Shown here: positions 9,239-17,741 of the stretch, one piece after another | Layout: each line of letters opens with the position of its first letter | Position numbering within the stretch: the first letter of the stretch is position 1 | Assembly (NCBI RefSeq): GCF_900215145.1 | Contig: NZ_OBDO01000005.1 | Coordinates: forward strand, 248,001 to 312,000 | Direction: 5' to 3' | Source: Geodermatophilus sabuli | GTDB lineage: Bacteria > Actinomycetota > Actinomycetes > Mycobacteriales > Geodermatophilaceae | DNA: 64,000 nucleotides | Program-made: the position numbers and the translations under genes | The notes under the pieces: generated by a model | Told to the model about the DNA's origin: nothing | The model's database searches: none | What the model saw: only the letters and a program-made list of their open reading frames with translations

Positions 9239-10506
9239 GCCACCCCGCAGGTGCGCAGCGTCAGCAGCGCGAACGCCCGCGCCGCGGTGAGCAGCTGGTC
9301 GATCGGCACCCGTTCCAGCGGACCGTGCGCGAGGTGCAGGTCGCCGGGGCCGTAGAGCAGCGTGGGGATGCCCGCGGCGGCGTACAGCCGCAGGTCGGTG
9401 CCGGCGGGGACGGCCCGCTCGGGCGGCTCACCGGTGCCGGTGTCGCCGACCGCCCGGCGGACGGCGGACAGCAGCGGGTGCCCGGCCGGCAGGGCGCCGC
9501 TGGCGAAGGCCCCACCGGTCCAGGTCAGCCCGACCGGGTGCTCGGCCAGCCACGGGTCCGCGGCGCAGAGGGCCGCCAGGCGCTCCTCGAACGCGGCCCG
9601 CGCCTCGGCCACCGGCTCGCCCAGCCGGACGCCGTAGCGACCGTCGGCGACCAGCCGGTCGGGGACCGAGCTGGCCCAGTCGCCGGCCCGGAGCCGGCCG
9701 ATGTTGATGCCGTACGGGAACCGGGCCCCGTCGAACCGCGGATCGGCGTCGACCTGCCGCTCCGCCTCGAACCCGCGCAGCCCGGCGTGCACCGCGGCGA
9801 ACAGCTCCACTGCGCTGACGCCCCGGTCGCGGTGCGCGGCGTGTGCGGCGTGGCCGACGACCTCCAGCCGGAAGGTCAGGGCCCCGGCGTGGGCGGTGAC
9901 CACCGCGCCGGCGGTCGGCTCGGGGATGACGCACACATCGCCGCGGTGGCCCCGCTGCAGCGTGGCCCACGCGCCCAGGCCGCCGTCCTCCTCGCCGACG
10001 ACGGCGTGCACGGCCACGGGCCGCGCCAGCCGCACGCCCGCCGTCCGGACGGCGGCCAGGGCGGCGAGGGAGGCGACGACGCCGGCCTTCATGTCGCAGG
10101 ACCCGCGCCCGTGCACCGCGCCGCCGGCGACGTGCGGGTCGAACGGGTCCCGCGGCCACCGGGCCGGGTCCCCGGGCGGGACGACGTCGGTGTGGCCGGA
10201 GAAGACCAGCGCCGGCACCCCGTCCTCGGCGGCCGGCGCGGTGCCGACGACGCCCCAGGCCTCGGTGCGGTCGACCTCCTGCCCGGGGGCGTCCGGGACG
10301 GTCGCGGCGGCGGTGAGGTCGATCGGCCACCGGTCGACGTCGCAGTCGAGCTCCTCCAGCCAGCCGGCGACCAGGTGCTGGACGTCGCACTCCGCAGCCG
10401 TGCCCCCGATCGAGGGGACGGCGACCAGCGCGCGCAGCCGGTCGACCGACCACTGCTCGTCGACGGCGGCGAGGACGCGGGCCTCCGCGTCGGTCAGGTC
10501 GGCCAC
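9235..10506 (-). CDS. M20-family metallopeptidase (ArgE/DapE-like)
   Basis: About 423 residues. M20 motifs are FSGHTDVVPPGD (metal His and catalytic Asp), GRGSCDMKAG (bridging Asp), VVGEEDGG (catalytic base Glu pair) and a C-terminal YGPGDLHLAHGP histidine. A lid/dimerisation domain sits in the middle. Such enzymes deacylate N-acyl amino acids or cleave dipeptides; a specific ArgE or DapE role is not supported by context. The GTG giving VADLTDAEARVL is preferred because CAGACT lies seven bases upstream and an extended N-terminus would be low-complexity. It is the first gene of an operon with the HD hydrolase. Confidence 0.87.
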   Translation of the reverse strand: MADLTDAEARVLAAVDEQWSVDRLRALVAVPSIGGTAAECDVQHLVAGWLEELDCDVDRWPIDLTAAATVPDAPGQEVDRTEAWGVVGTAPAAEDGVPALVFSGHTDVVPPGDPARWPRDPFDPHVAGGAVHGRGSCDMKAGVVASLAALAAVRTAGVRLARPVAVHAVVGEEDGGLGAWATLQRGHRGDVCVIPEPTAGAVVTAHAGALTFRLEVVGHAAHAAHRDRGVSAVELFAAVHAGLRGFEAERQVDADPRFDGARFPYGINIGRLRAGDWASSVPDRLVADGRYGVRLGEPVAEARAAFEERLAALCAADPWLAEHPVGLTWTGGAFASGALPAGHPLLSAVRRAVGDTGTGEPPERAVPAGTDLRLYAAAGIPTLLYGPGDLHLAHGPLERVPIDQLLTAARAFALLTLRTCGVA

Positions 10507-10620
10507 GTCGCGGAGTCTGGCACGCGACCAGTACGCGGCCCGGTGGACACCGTGCCGGTACCGGACCCCGGCCGCCCCGACCGATCCGGGCCGGCCCGTG
10601 TGAGCCGGCTCGGGCGGGGG

Positions 10621-10811
10621 TAGCCTCGAGAGCGTCCGGGCCGGGTGCATCGTGCCCCCGGGTGCCATTTGGTTACCGCCTTCACGGACCACCGCCCCGA
10701 CTCCGGTCGGGGGCCTGGAGCCGTGTTGTGCATCTCGCCGCGAGGCGGCCGTCATCCGGTCCGGACCTCGACCCCGACAGCCCCCGTCCTCCGTGGACGG
10801 GGGCTGTCGCG
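10621..10811 (+). ncRNA. candidate structured RNA (riboswitch-like leader or sRNA)
   Basis: This is the main content of a 380-base gene-free stretch. TAGCCT at 10621 can serve as -10. The predicted transcript has a long closing stem: CGAG plus GTCCGGGCCGG (10627-10644, three-base bulge) pairs with CCGGTCCGGAC plus CTCG (10756-10770). Inside is a stable hairpin CCCCGAC/GTCGGGG. A strong terminator hairpin follows within five bases. The aptamer-then-terminator layout resembles riboswitches, but I could not match its conserved bases to any known class. A separate -10 downstream suggests the MFS gene can also be transcribed independently. Confidence 0.45.
10775..10809 (+). terminator. strong hairpin ending the candidate RNA
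   Basis: CGACAGCCCCCGTC pairs perfectly with GACGGGGGCTGTCG across a seven-base loop; 14-bp stem without a T-run. It lies 80 bases before the MFS start. Confidence 0.75.
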
Positions 10812-10840
10812 TTCGACGTGCCACCCGCGCGCGCCCCGCT

Positions 10841-10846
10841 TACCGT
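10841..10846 (+). promoter_or_regulatory. putative -10 of the MHS transporter gene
   Basis: TACCGT fits TAnnnT and lies after the terminator hairpin, giving a leader of about 36 bases with GGGAG before the ATG. Confidence 0.4.
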
Positions 10847-10888
10847 GACTGACGCCATCCAGACCGCGCGAGACCCCCGGGAGTCCCC

Positions 10889-12193
10889 ATGGCCGGCACG
10901 GCCCAGCACGGGAGCGGCACGACCGTCGACGAGCGACACCGGTTGCCGGTCAAGACCCTCGTCTCGGCCAGCATCGGCAACGCCGTCGAGTGGTTCGACT
11001 GGACGGTCTACGCGACCTTCGTCGTCTACTTCGCCGGCCAGTTCTTCCCCTCCGAGAACGAGGCGCTGGCCCTGATCGGGGCGACGTCGACGTACGCCCT
11101 GGCCTTCTTCTTCCGGCCGCTGGGCGGCATCCTCCTCGGCCGGTTCGCCGACCTGCGCGGTCGCAAGGCCGGGATGCTGCTGACCATCCTGTTGATGGCC
11201 GGCGGCTCGATGGTCATCGCGATCCTGCCGACGTACGAGCAGGTGGGCTGGCTGGCGCCGGTCCTGCTGCTGCTCGCGCGCATCGCCCAGGGCATGTCGC
11301 TGGGCGGAGAGGTCTCCAACGCGTCGGCCTACCTCGGTGAGATCGCGCCGCCGGCGCATCGGGGCCGGTACTCGTCGTTCTTCTACATCTCGACCGGCTC
11401 GGCGCTGCTGCTCGCCTCACTGCTCGGCGTCCTGCTGACGCGGGTCCTCGACGAGCAGCAGCTGCAGGACTACGGCTGGCGGATCGCGTTCTTCATCGGC
11501 GGCCTGCTCGGCCTGATCGGCATGTGGCTGCGCCGGTCGCTGGTCGAGACCGAGCAGTTCGAGGAGAGCGCGGAGAAGGCGCGGGCGACCAAGCACCCGC
11601 TGCTGCAGACGATCAAGCACCACCCGAAGGCCGTCATCCAGCTGTGCTCGTTCACGCTGCTGTCGACCCTGTCGTACTACACGTTCTTCAGCGCCCTGAC
11701 GCCGTTCGCGATCTCGTTCCGGGACGCCGACGACAACGACGTCTTCCTCGCGCTCTCGATCGGCACGGCCCTGTTCGTGGCGCTGTGCTACCCGTTCGGG
11801 GCCCTGTCGGACCGGTTCGGGCGCAAGCCACAGATGCTCGTCTGGTCCGGCGGGTACGCGGTGCTCATCGTGCCGCTGTCGTTCCTGGTGCAGGACAACC
11901 TGTTCTCGCTGATCGTCGTCTTCTGCGTCGGGCTCGGGCTGTACGCGCTCCTCGCGTCCATCGCGCCGGCGATCATGAGCGAGCTGTTCCCCACCGAGCT
12001 GCGGGCCACCGGCATCGGGGCCTGGTACAACCTCACGGTCGCCCTGTTCGGCGGCACGGCGCCGCTGGTCATCACCGCGCTGTCCGAGGCCGGCCACCCG
12101 CTGTGGTTCTTCTGGTACGTGGCGATCGCCGCGGCGTTCGCGTTCGCCGTCATCCTCACCCTCACGGAGACCAAGGGCACCGAGCTGAAGTGA
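10889..12193 (+). CDS. MFS transporter, metabolite:H+ symporter (MHS) family
   Basis: A 434-residue, 12-helix transporter. The start SASIGNAVEWFDWTVYATF is the MHS family signature, and the loop 2-3 motif is GRFADLRGRKAGM; the matching loop 8-9 motif is GALSDRFGRKPQM. Relatives import alpha-ketoglutarate, shikimate, proline/betaine or citrate by proton symport; the exact solute cannot be read. A GGGAG site precedes the ATG. The gene stands alone behind the structured RNA candidate, so solute-dependent control by that leader is possible but untested. Confidence 0.9.
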   Translation: MAGTAQHGSGTTVDERHRLPVKTLVSASIGNAVEWFDWTVYATFVVYFAGQFFPSENEALALIGATSTYALAFFFRPLGGILLGRFADLRGRKAGMLLTILLMAGGSMVIAILPTYEQVGWLAPVLLLLARIAQGMSLGGEVSNASAYLGEIAPPAHRGRYSSFFYISTGSALLLASLLGVLLTRVLDEQQLQDYGWRIAFFIGGLLGLIGMWLRRSLVETEQFEESAEKARATKHPLLQTIKHHPKAVIQLCSFTLLSTLSYYTFFSALTPFAISFRDADDNDVFLALSIGTALFVALCYPFGALSDRFGRKPQMLVWSGGYAVLIVPLSFLVQDNLFSLIVVFCVGLGLYALLASIAPAIMSELFPTELRATGIGAWYNLTVALFGGTAPLVITALSEAGHPLWFFWYVAIAAAFAFAVILTLTETKGTELK

Positions 12194-12310
12194 CCTGAGG
12201 GGCCTCAGGCCGCGGTCGGGCGCGCAGGACTGCCCGACCACCCGATGCCCGGCGCCGCACCTCAGCACGACCGTCGACGTCGTCGGAACGGACGACGACA
12301 GGAGACGGTG

Positions 12311-12442
12311 ATGGCGACCTACCCGAACCCCGGCCTCGAGGCCGAGCTGGCCTACCGCCGCGAGGTGCTGCGGCAGATCGGCCGCGGGACGCGCACCCGG
12401 CGCGGCCCGTGGCTGCGCCGCCGCCGGCCGGCGGCGCACTGA
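12311..12442 (+). CDS. small basic protein of unknown function
   Basis: A 43-residue ORF starting MATYPNPGLEAELAYRREVL and ending in an arginine-rich tail (RRGPWLRRRRPAAH). AGGAGA lies five bases before the ATG, the best Shine-Dalgarno site in the area, which argues that it is translated. It follows the MHS transporter by 117 bases, and a repeat hairpin lies after it. A helix with an amphipathic start and basic end is plausible. I know no family for it. Confidence 0.55.
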   Translation: MATYPNPGLEAELAYRREVLRQIGRGTRTRRGPWLRRRRPAAH

Positions 12443-12475
12443 CCGAGCACCCGGTCCTCCCCACCCCTCGCGACG

Positions 12476-12535
12476 GCCCTCCTGCAGGGGCCCGCCGCGA
12501 GCCTGCGAGTGGTGGGGGGCAGGAGGGTCCTTCTG
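12476..12535. repeat. dispersed hairpin repeat, copy 1
   Basis: CCCTCCTGC (12477-12485) pairs with GCAGGAGGG (12519-12527) around CCCGCCGCGAGCCTGCGAG, and the element ends TCCTTCT. A near-identical copy lies at 59081-59131. Here it separates the small protein gene from the LuxR-type regulator and may terminate transcription. Confidence 0.7.
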
Positions 12536-12536
12536 C

Positions 12537-12542
12537 CACGAT
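12537..12542 (+). promoter_or_regulatory. leaderless -10 for the LuxR-type regulator
   Basis: CACGAT lies seven bases before the GTG at 12550, the same arrangement as other leaderless genes in this window. Confidence 0.45.
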
Positions 12543-12549
12543 CCAGGGC

Positions 12550-15534
12550 GTGCCGCAGTGGGACGACCGACCGATGGTGGGCCGCGCCGAGGAGCTGTCC
12601 CGGCTGCTGGCCGCGGTCGGCCGTGCCCTCGAGGGCCGTTCCTGCGCGGTGCTGCTGGCCGGAGACGCCGGCGTCGGCAAGACGCGGCTGCTCGACGAGC
12701 TGGCCGTCCGCGCCACCGAGCGGGGGGTGCGGGTCCTCGTCGGCCACTGCGTCGACCTCGGCGACGTCGGCCTGCCCTACCTGCCGTTCGTGGACCTGCT
12801 GCGCCCGGTGACCGGTGAGCCGCTGGCCGCCGCCGGGCAGCCGGCGCTGGCCGGGCTGCTGTCGGGGCGCGCGCCGGTCGCCGTGCCGGAGCAGCCGGGT
12901 GGTGCGCCCGCCGACCTCGGCCGGCCGCTGCCGCGCCGGGAGCCCCGCCCCCTGTTGGACGACGGCCGGCTGCAGCTGTTCGAGGGGGTCGCCGCCCTGC
13001 TCACCGAGCTGGCCGTGAGCACGCCCCTGCTCCTCGTGCTCGAGGACGTGCACTGGGCCGACCGCTCCAGCCGCGACCTGCTGCGTTACCTGCTGGCCCG
13101 CCTCGCCGAGGAACCGGTCGCGCTGGTCGTCTCCTACCGCGCCGACGACCTGCACCGCCGTCACCCGCTGCGCCCGCTGCTGGCCGAGCTGGTGCGGCTG
13201 CCCGGGGTGGACCGGCTGGAGCTGGAGCCGCTGCCCGACGCCGCCGTCGGGGAGCTGGTGCGCGGGCTGGCCGACGGCGTCCCCGAGAAGACGGTGGACG
13301 ACGTCGTCGCGCGGGCCGAGGGCAACGCCTTCTACGCCGAGGAGCTGACGGCCGCCGGCCTGGCGGGGGAGACGTTGCCGCTGGCGCTCACCGACGTGCT
13401 GCTGGCACGGGTGGAGCAGCTGGACGAGGCCACCCAGCGCGTGCTGCGGGTGGCCGCCGTGGCCGGGCGGGAGGTCCGGCACGACCTCGTGGCCGCGGTC
13501 AGCGGGCTCGCGCCGGCGGAGCTGGAGGCCGCGCTCGCCGACGCGGTGCACCACCACCTGCTGGTGGTCTCCGTCGGCGGCCGCTACCGCTTCCGCCACG
13601 CGCTGCTGCGCGAGGCCGTCCTCGCCGACCTGCTGCCGGGGGAACGGGTGCGGCTGCACGCCGCGGTCGCCGGCCACCTCACCGCCACCCCCGGTGCGGG
13701 CACCGCCGCCGAGCTGGCCCACCACGCCCGGGGCAGCAACGACCTGCCGCGGGCGTTGTCCGCCTCCCTCGACGCCGCCGTCGAGGCCGGCCGGGCGGGC
13801 GCGCCGGCCGAGCAACTGCAGCACCTGGAGGCGGCGCTCGCGTTGTGGCCGGCGGTGCCCGACGCGGCCGAGCGGGCCTGCCGGGACCACACCACGCTGC
13901 TCCTGGACACCGCCGCGGCGGCCCGGCGGGGCGGGGAGCTGCACCGGGCGGTGGCCCTGCTGCGCGAGGCGCTCCGGCTGCTGGGGGAGGACGGCGACCC
14001 GGTCGTGCGGGCGGGCGTGCACTCCACCCTCGCCCAGGCGCTGGGACGGATCGAGGACCAGGCCGCCGCGCACCGCGAGAGCACCCGGGCGATGGCCCTC
14101 GTGCCGGCGCAGCCGCCGTCGGTCGTCCGCACGTGGGCGGCGGCCACCCACGCGCGCACCAGCTACGACGTGAGCCGGTGGGCCGAGGGCGACGCCGCCG
14201 CCGACGAGGCGCTCGCGGCCGCCGACGCGCTCGGCCTGGACAGCGCCTGGGCCGACACCGCCGTCTCCCTGGCGCGGGTCCGCGGCTTCGGGGACCGCGT
14301 CGCGGTGCAGGCCCGGCTGGAGGAGGCGCTGGCGCGGGCCCGCCGGTCGGGTGACACCGACGTCGAGCTGCGGGTGCTGTTCAACCTCGCCGTCGTGCCG
14401 TACGAGGACGGCGACCTGGCGGGGGCCCTCCGCTGGGTCGAGGCCGGGCTGGCCCGCGCCCGCGAGCTCGGGATGGAGTGGGCCTTCTACCCCGCCGAGC
14501 TACGGCACCTCGGGGTGGTCGTCCGCTACGTGTCCGGCGACTGGGACGGCAGCCTCGGGCTGGCCGAGGAGCTGGTGCGGGTGCCCGACATGGCCGCGCA
14601 CGTGCGCGCGGTCGGGCTGCTGGTGCAGGTCGGCCGCGGGGACCCGGCCGCCGCCGAGCGGGTGGCCTGGGCGCGGGGGCTGGCCGCCCGGCTGGACGCC
14701 CACGTCCTGCTGCTGCTGGCCACCGCCGGCGCCGAGATCGACCTGGCCGCCTGGGCCGGGGACGCCGGGACCGCCGTGGAGCGGGCCCGCGCCGCGGTGC
14801 AGCAGGTGCACGCGTACTGGAACTACGACCGGCTGGCGGTGGTGCGCCTGGTGGCGACGGCGCTCGCCCCGGTCGCGGACGCCGCGGCGGCCGCCCGGGG
14901 AGCCGGCGACGACGCGGCGGTGCAGCGGTGGGGAGCCGCCGGTGAGGAGCTGGCCGCGCAGGCCCGCTCAGCGGTCGAGGACCACGTGCAGGCGATCGGC
15001 GGGTACGGCGTGGAGGCCGCCGCCTGGCGGGCCCGGGTCGAGGCGGAGGCCGCGCGGCTGGCGGGGCGGGTCGCGCCGGAGCTGTGGCGGACCGCCGTCG
15101 ACGCGTTCGGGTACGGGCACGTCTACGAGCAGGCGCGGTCGCGGGTCCGGCTGGCCGAGGCGCTGCTGGCGACCGGCGACCGCGACGGGGCCGCCGCGGA
15201 GGTGCGCGCAGCGGGGGAGGTGGCCGCGCGGCTCGGAGCGGCCCCGCTGCGCGCGGCCGTCGTCGTGCTGGCCCGGCGCGGGCGGCTGCCGCTGGACCTG
15301 CCGGGGGCGCGGCGCGTCGTCGAGGGCGGTGCGGTGTTCACCCCGCGGGAGAGCGAGGTGCTGCGGCTGCTGGCCCGGGGCCGGACCAACCGGCAGATCG
15401 GCGGCGAGCTCTACATCAGCGAGAAGACGGCGAGCGTGCACGTCAGCAACATCCTGGCCAAGCTCGGCGCGGGGAGCCGCACCGAGGCCGTGGCCCTCGC
15501 CGCCGCCCGCGGCCTGCTGCCCGCCCCGCGGTGA
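12550..15534 (+). CDS. large LuxR-family ATPase regulator (LAL type)
   Basis: About 994 residues. An N-terminal AAA/STAND ATPase has Walker A GDAGVGKT at residues 38-45 and Walker B LLLVLEDVHWAD near 160-171. A long helical repeat region follows (tetratricopeptide-like). The C-terminal LuxR helix-turn-helix, FTPRESEVLRLLARG through SEKTASVHVSNILAKL, occupies about residues 930-985. LAL proteins activate transcription when an inducer, often a sugar, permits ATP binding; the inducer and target are unknown. The GTG start is supported by CACGAT seven bases upstream and lies 24 bases before MVGRAEEL, where the family begins. It is alone and convergent with the helicase gene. Confidence 0.9.
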   Translation: MPQWDDRPMVGRAEELSRLLAAVGRALEGRSCAVLLAGDAGVGKTRLLDELAVRATERGVRVLVGHCVDLGDVGLPYLPFVDLLRPVTGEPLAAAGQPALAGLLSGRAPVAVPEQPGGAPADLGRPLPRREPRPLLDDGRLQLFEGVAALLTELAVSTPLLLVLEDVHWADRSSRDLLRYLLARLAEEPVALVVSYRADDLHRRHPLRPLLAELVRLPGVDRLELEPLPDAAVGELVRGLADGVPEKTVDDVVARAEGNAFYAEELTAAGLAGETLPLALTDVLLARVEQLDEATQRVLRVAAVAGREVRHDLVAAVSGLAPAELEAALADAVHHHLLVVSVGGRYRFRHALLREAVLADLLPGERVRLHAAVAGHLTATPGAGTAAELAHHARGSNDLPRALSASLDAAVEAGRAGAPAEQLQHLEAALALWPAVPDAAERACRDHTTLLLDTAAAARRGGELHRAVALLREALRLLGEDGDPVVRAGVHSTLAQALGRIEDQAAAHRESTRAMALVPAQPPSVVRTWAAATHARTSYDVSRWAEGDAAADEALAAADALGLDSAWADTAVSLARVRGFGDRVAVQARLEEALARARRSGDTDVELRVLFNLAVVPYEDGDLAGALRWVEAGLARARELGMEWAFYPAELRHLGVVVRYVSGDWDGSLGLAEELVRVPDMAAHVRAVGLLVQVGRGDPAAAERVAWARGLAARLDAHVLLLLATAGAEIDLAAWAGDAGTAVERARAAVQQVHAYWNYDRLAVVRLVATALAPVADAAAAARGAGDDAAVQRWGAAGEELAAQARSAVEDHVQAIGGYGVEAAAWRARVEAEAARLAGRVAPELWRTAVDAFGYGHVYEQARSRVRLAEALLATGDRDGAAAEVRAAGEVAARLGAAPLRAAVVVLARRGRLPLDLPGARRVVEGGAVFTPRESEVLRLLARGRTNRQIGGELYISEKTASVHVSNILAKLGAGSRTEAVALAAARGLLPAPR

Positions 15535-15589
15535 TCATCGGCAGGTGGCTGTCCGCAGCGGCGCGCCGACCAGCCTGACGCCGATGATC
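15533..15589. terminator. bidirectional terminator between LuxR and helicase genes
   Basis: GATCATCGGC (15533-15542) pairs with GCCGATGATC (15580-15589), with further pairing inside. It starts at the LuxR-type gene's stop and ends 15 bases before the end of the convergent helicase gene. Confidence 0.7.
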
Positions 15590-15603
15590 GACCACCGGCG
15601 GTG

Positions 15604-17403
15604 TCAGAGCATCGTGCGGAGGCGTTCGCGGCGGGCGCGCAGGACGTCCACCGAGGCGGAGGCCGACGGCGGGCCGGGCACCGACTGGCGCAGCTGGGTG
15701 TGCACCACCGCGTGCGGCTGCGCCGTGCGGGCGGCCACCCGGCTGACCAGGCGGTTGATCTCGCGGCGCAGCTCGGCGGCGTCCCGCCAGGAGCGGCCGG
15801 TGTCGTCCTCGTCGGGGTGGTCCTCGACGGGGAAGAGCCCGGCGTCGTCGTCCTCGGAGTGGGCCCGCTGCGCGATCCGCAGCCGCAGTTCGTCGTCCCG
15901 CTTGGCCAGCAGCTCGGCGGTCTGCTCGGCGGTGAGCAGGCCGGGGATGCCGAGGAAGTCCTCGTCCTCGGGCTGCACGACCGGGGGGCGGCCCTCACCG
16001 GTGTGCGCCGTCCCACCGTGCAGGACGTGGGCGAAGCGGGCGTCGGCCTCCAGCGCCTCCCACTGCTTGACCGTGTTCGGGTCCTTCTCCTTGGGCGGCA
16101 GCGGTTCCAGGTCCAGCTCGTCGCCCTGCACCGTCTTCGGCGGGGGCATGACGTGGTTGCGCTGCTCCTCCATCGACGCGGCGAGGGTCAGCAGCGGTCG
16201 GACGGCGGGCAGGAACACCGTCGCCGACTCGTGCGGTGCCCGGGAGCGGACCACGCGGCCGACGGCCTGGGCGAAGAACAGCGGCGTCCGGTAGGAGGTC
16301 ATCCAGGCGAGGACGGCGGCCCGCGGGACGTCGACGCCCTCGGAGATCATCCGGACGCAGACGGCGATCCGCGCCGACCCGGTGGCGAACCGCTCGATCT
16401 TCTTCGACGCCTTGGGATCGTCGGAGAGGATGACCTCGGCCGCCTTGCCGGTGACCCGCCGGACGATCTTCGCGTAGGCGCGGGCGTCGTCCTGGTCGCT
16501 GGCGAGCACCAGGCCGGCGGCGTCGGGCATGCCGTTCTCGCGCAGGTGCGTGATGCGGTCGTCCATGGCGGCGATGACGTGCGGCACCCACTGGCCCTTG
16601 GGGTCCAGTGCCGTGCGCCAGGCCTGCATCTCCACCGAGCGGGTGCCGGCCTCCGACAGCGAGGCGGCGACCACCTCGCCGGCGGAGTTCCGCCAGCGCG
16701 AGGTGCCGGTGTAGGCGGCGAAGACGACCGGGCGGACGACGTTGTCGGCCAGTGCCTCCTTGTAGCCGTAGGTGTAGTCGGCGCGGCTGACCAGGCCGAT
16801 GCCGCCCTCGCCGTCGTCGCCCTCGAAGGAGTCCTCCTCGTAGCGGACGAAGGGGATGCGCTCGTCGGGCTTGGTGCGGAACGGCGTCCCGGTCAGGCAC
16901 AGCCGGCGGGCGGCACGCCCGTAGGCCTCCTCGACCGCCTCGCCCCAGGACAGGCCGTCGCCGGCGTGGTGCACCTCGTCCAGGATGACCAGCGTCTTGA
17001 CCGCGGTCGCGCGGGCGGCGTGCAGCATCGGCTTGCCCGCGACCTGCGCGTAGGTCGTCACGTAGCCCTGGGTGCCGGCGCGGACCGGGCCGACGGCGTT
17101 GGTGAGGTTCGGGTCGAGGACGATGCCCATCCGGTCGGCGGCCTCGGCCCACTGCAGCCGCAGGTGGTCGGTCGGGCAGACGACGATGACCCGGGCGACC
17201 TCGCGGCGGGAGAGCCGGCGCGCGGCGAGGGTGAGGGCGAAGGTCGTCTTGCCCGCGCCCGGGGTCGCGGTGACCAGGAAGTCCTTGGGCGAGTCCTCCT
17301 CGTACCTGTCGAGGGCGGCCTGCTGCCACGCCCGGAGCGGTCGGCTGGTCGTCTGCGGGCCTACGGCCTCCGCTCGTGCTGCACTCGCCATGTCGGGAGC
17401 CAT
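15604..17403 (-). CDS. DEAD/DEAH-type superfamily 2 helicase
   Basis: About 599 residues. Motif I is ATPGAGKTT near residue 46, motif II DEVHH near 135, motif III LTGTPF, and motif VI QAVGRVVRS, giving two RecA-like domains. The C-terminal 150 residues are charged and lack a recognised domain. DEVH-type SF2 proteins translocate on or remodel nucleic acids; this subgroup is common in actinobacteria with an undefined role, presumably DNA repair. ATG at 17403 or 17391 are both possible; the frame stays open to 17628 but the added sequence is unlike protein. It is transcribed in the same direction as XPB, 338 bases downstream of it. Confidence 0.88.
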   Translation of the reverse strand: MAPDMASAARAEAVGPQTTSRPLRAWQQAALDRYEEDSPKDFLVTATPGAGKTTFALTLAARRLSRREVARVIVVCPTDHLRLQWAEAADRMGIVLDPNLTNAVGPVRAGTQGYVTTYAQVAGKPMLHAARATAVKTLVILDEVHHAGDGLSWGEAVEEAYGRAARRLCLTGTPFRTKPDERIPFVRYEEDSFEGDDGEGGIGLVSRADYTYGYKEALADNVVRPVVFAAYTGTSRWRNSAGEVVAASLSEAGTRSVEMQAWRTALDPKGQWVPHVIAAMDDRITHLRENGMPDAAGLVLASDQDDARAYAKIVRRVTGKAAEVILSDDPKASKKIERFATGSARIAVCVRMISEGVDVPRAAVLAWMTSYRTPLFFAQAVGRVVRSRAPHESATVFLPAVRPLLTLAASMEEQRNHVMPPPKTVQGDELDLEPLPPKEKDPNTVKQWEALEADARFAHVLHGGTAHTGEGRPPVVQPEDEDFLGIPGLLTAEQTAELLAKRDDELRLRIAQRAHSEDDDAGLFPVEDHPDEDDTGRSWRDAAELRREINRLVSRVAARTAQPHAVVHTQLRQSVPGPPSASASVDVLRARRERLRTML

Positions 17404-17741
17404 CTTCGCGGGGGCGGGGCCGACACGCCCAACCGGGCACCTCCCGCGCGCCGCCCCGCCGCCGACGTATGGCGGGCGTGCACACGTCGCTGACCTGGGC
17501 TGACGTCCCCACGTCGCGCCGGGTGTGGGAAGCGTCATGCCCGCGCCGGACCGGCACGTCACGCCCCGCCGGTCACGGCGTTCCCAGGCGACCCGCGAGC
17601 GCGAGGCGGGACCCCCGGCACGTGCCACGAATGCTGGACGCAGGAACGTGCGTCGGGTCGAGGAACCGGCAGCGTCCTCGTCGCGGTCCTCGTGCGGACC
17701 GATCGGCGCCTGGTGCTCCCGCAGGTCGCGTGACCGGGGTC
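17404..17741. other. gene-free stretch between two helicase genes
   Basis: About 340 bases separate the XPB stop from the chosen start of the SF2 helicase. I see no convincing gene, tRNA or strong terminator here. The helicase promoter should lie within it. Confidence 0.5.

Noticed and set aside
10621..10811. Assignment to a known riboswitch class
   Set aside because: No match to conserved cores of the classes I could recall; left as an unclassified structured RNA.
17404..17628. N-terminal extension of the SF2 helicase
   Set aside because: The frame is open but the sequence is arginine- and glycine-rich and unlike the family; helicase homology begins near 17340.
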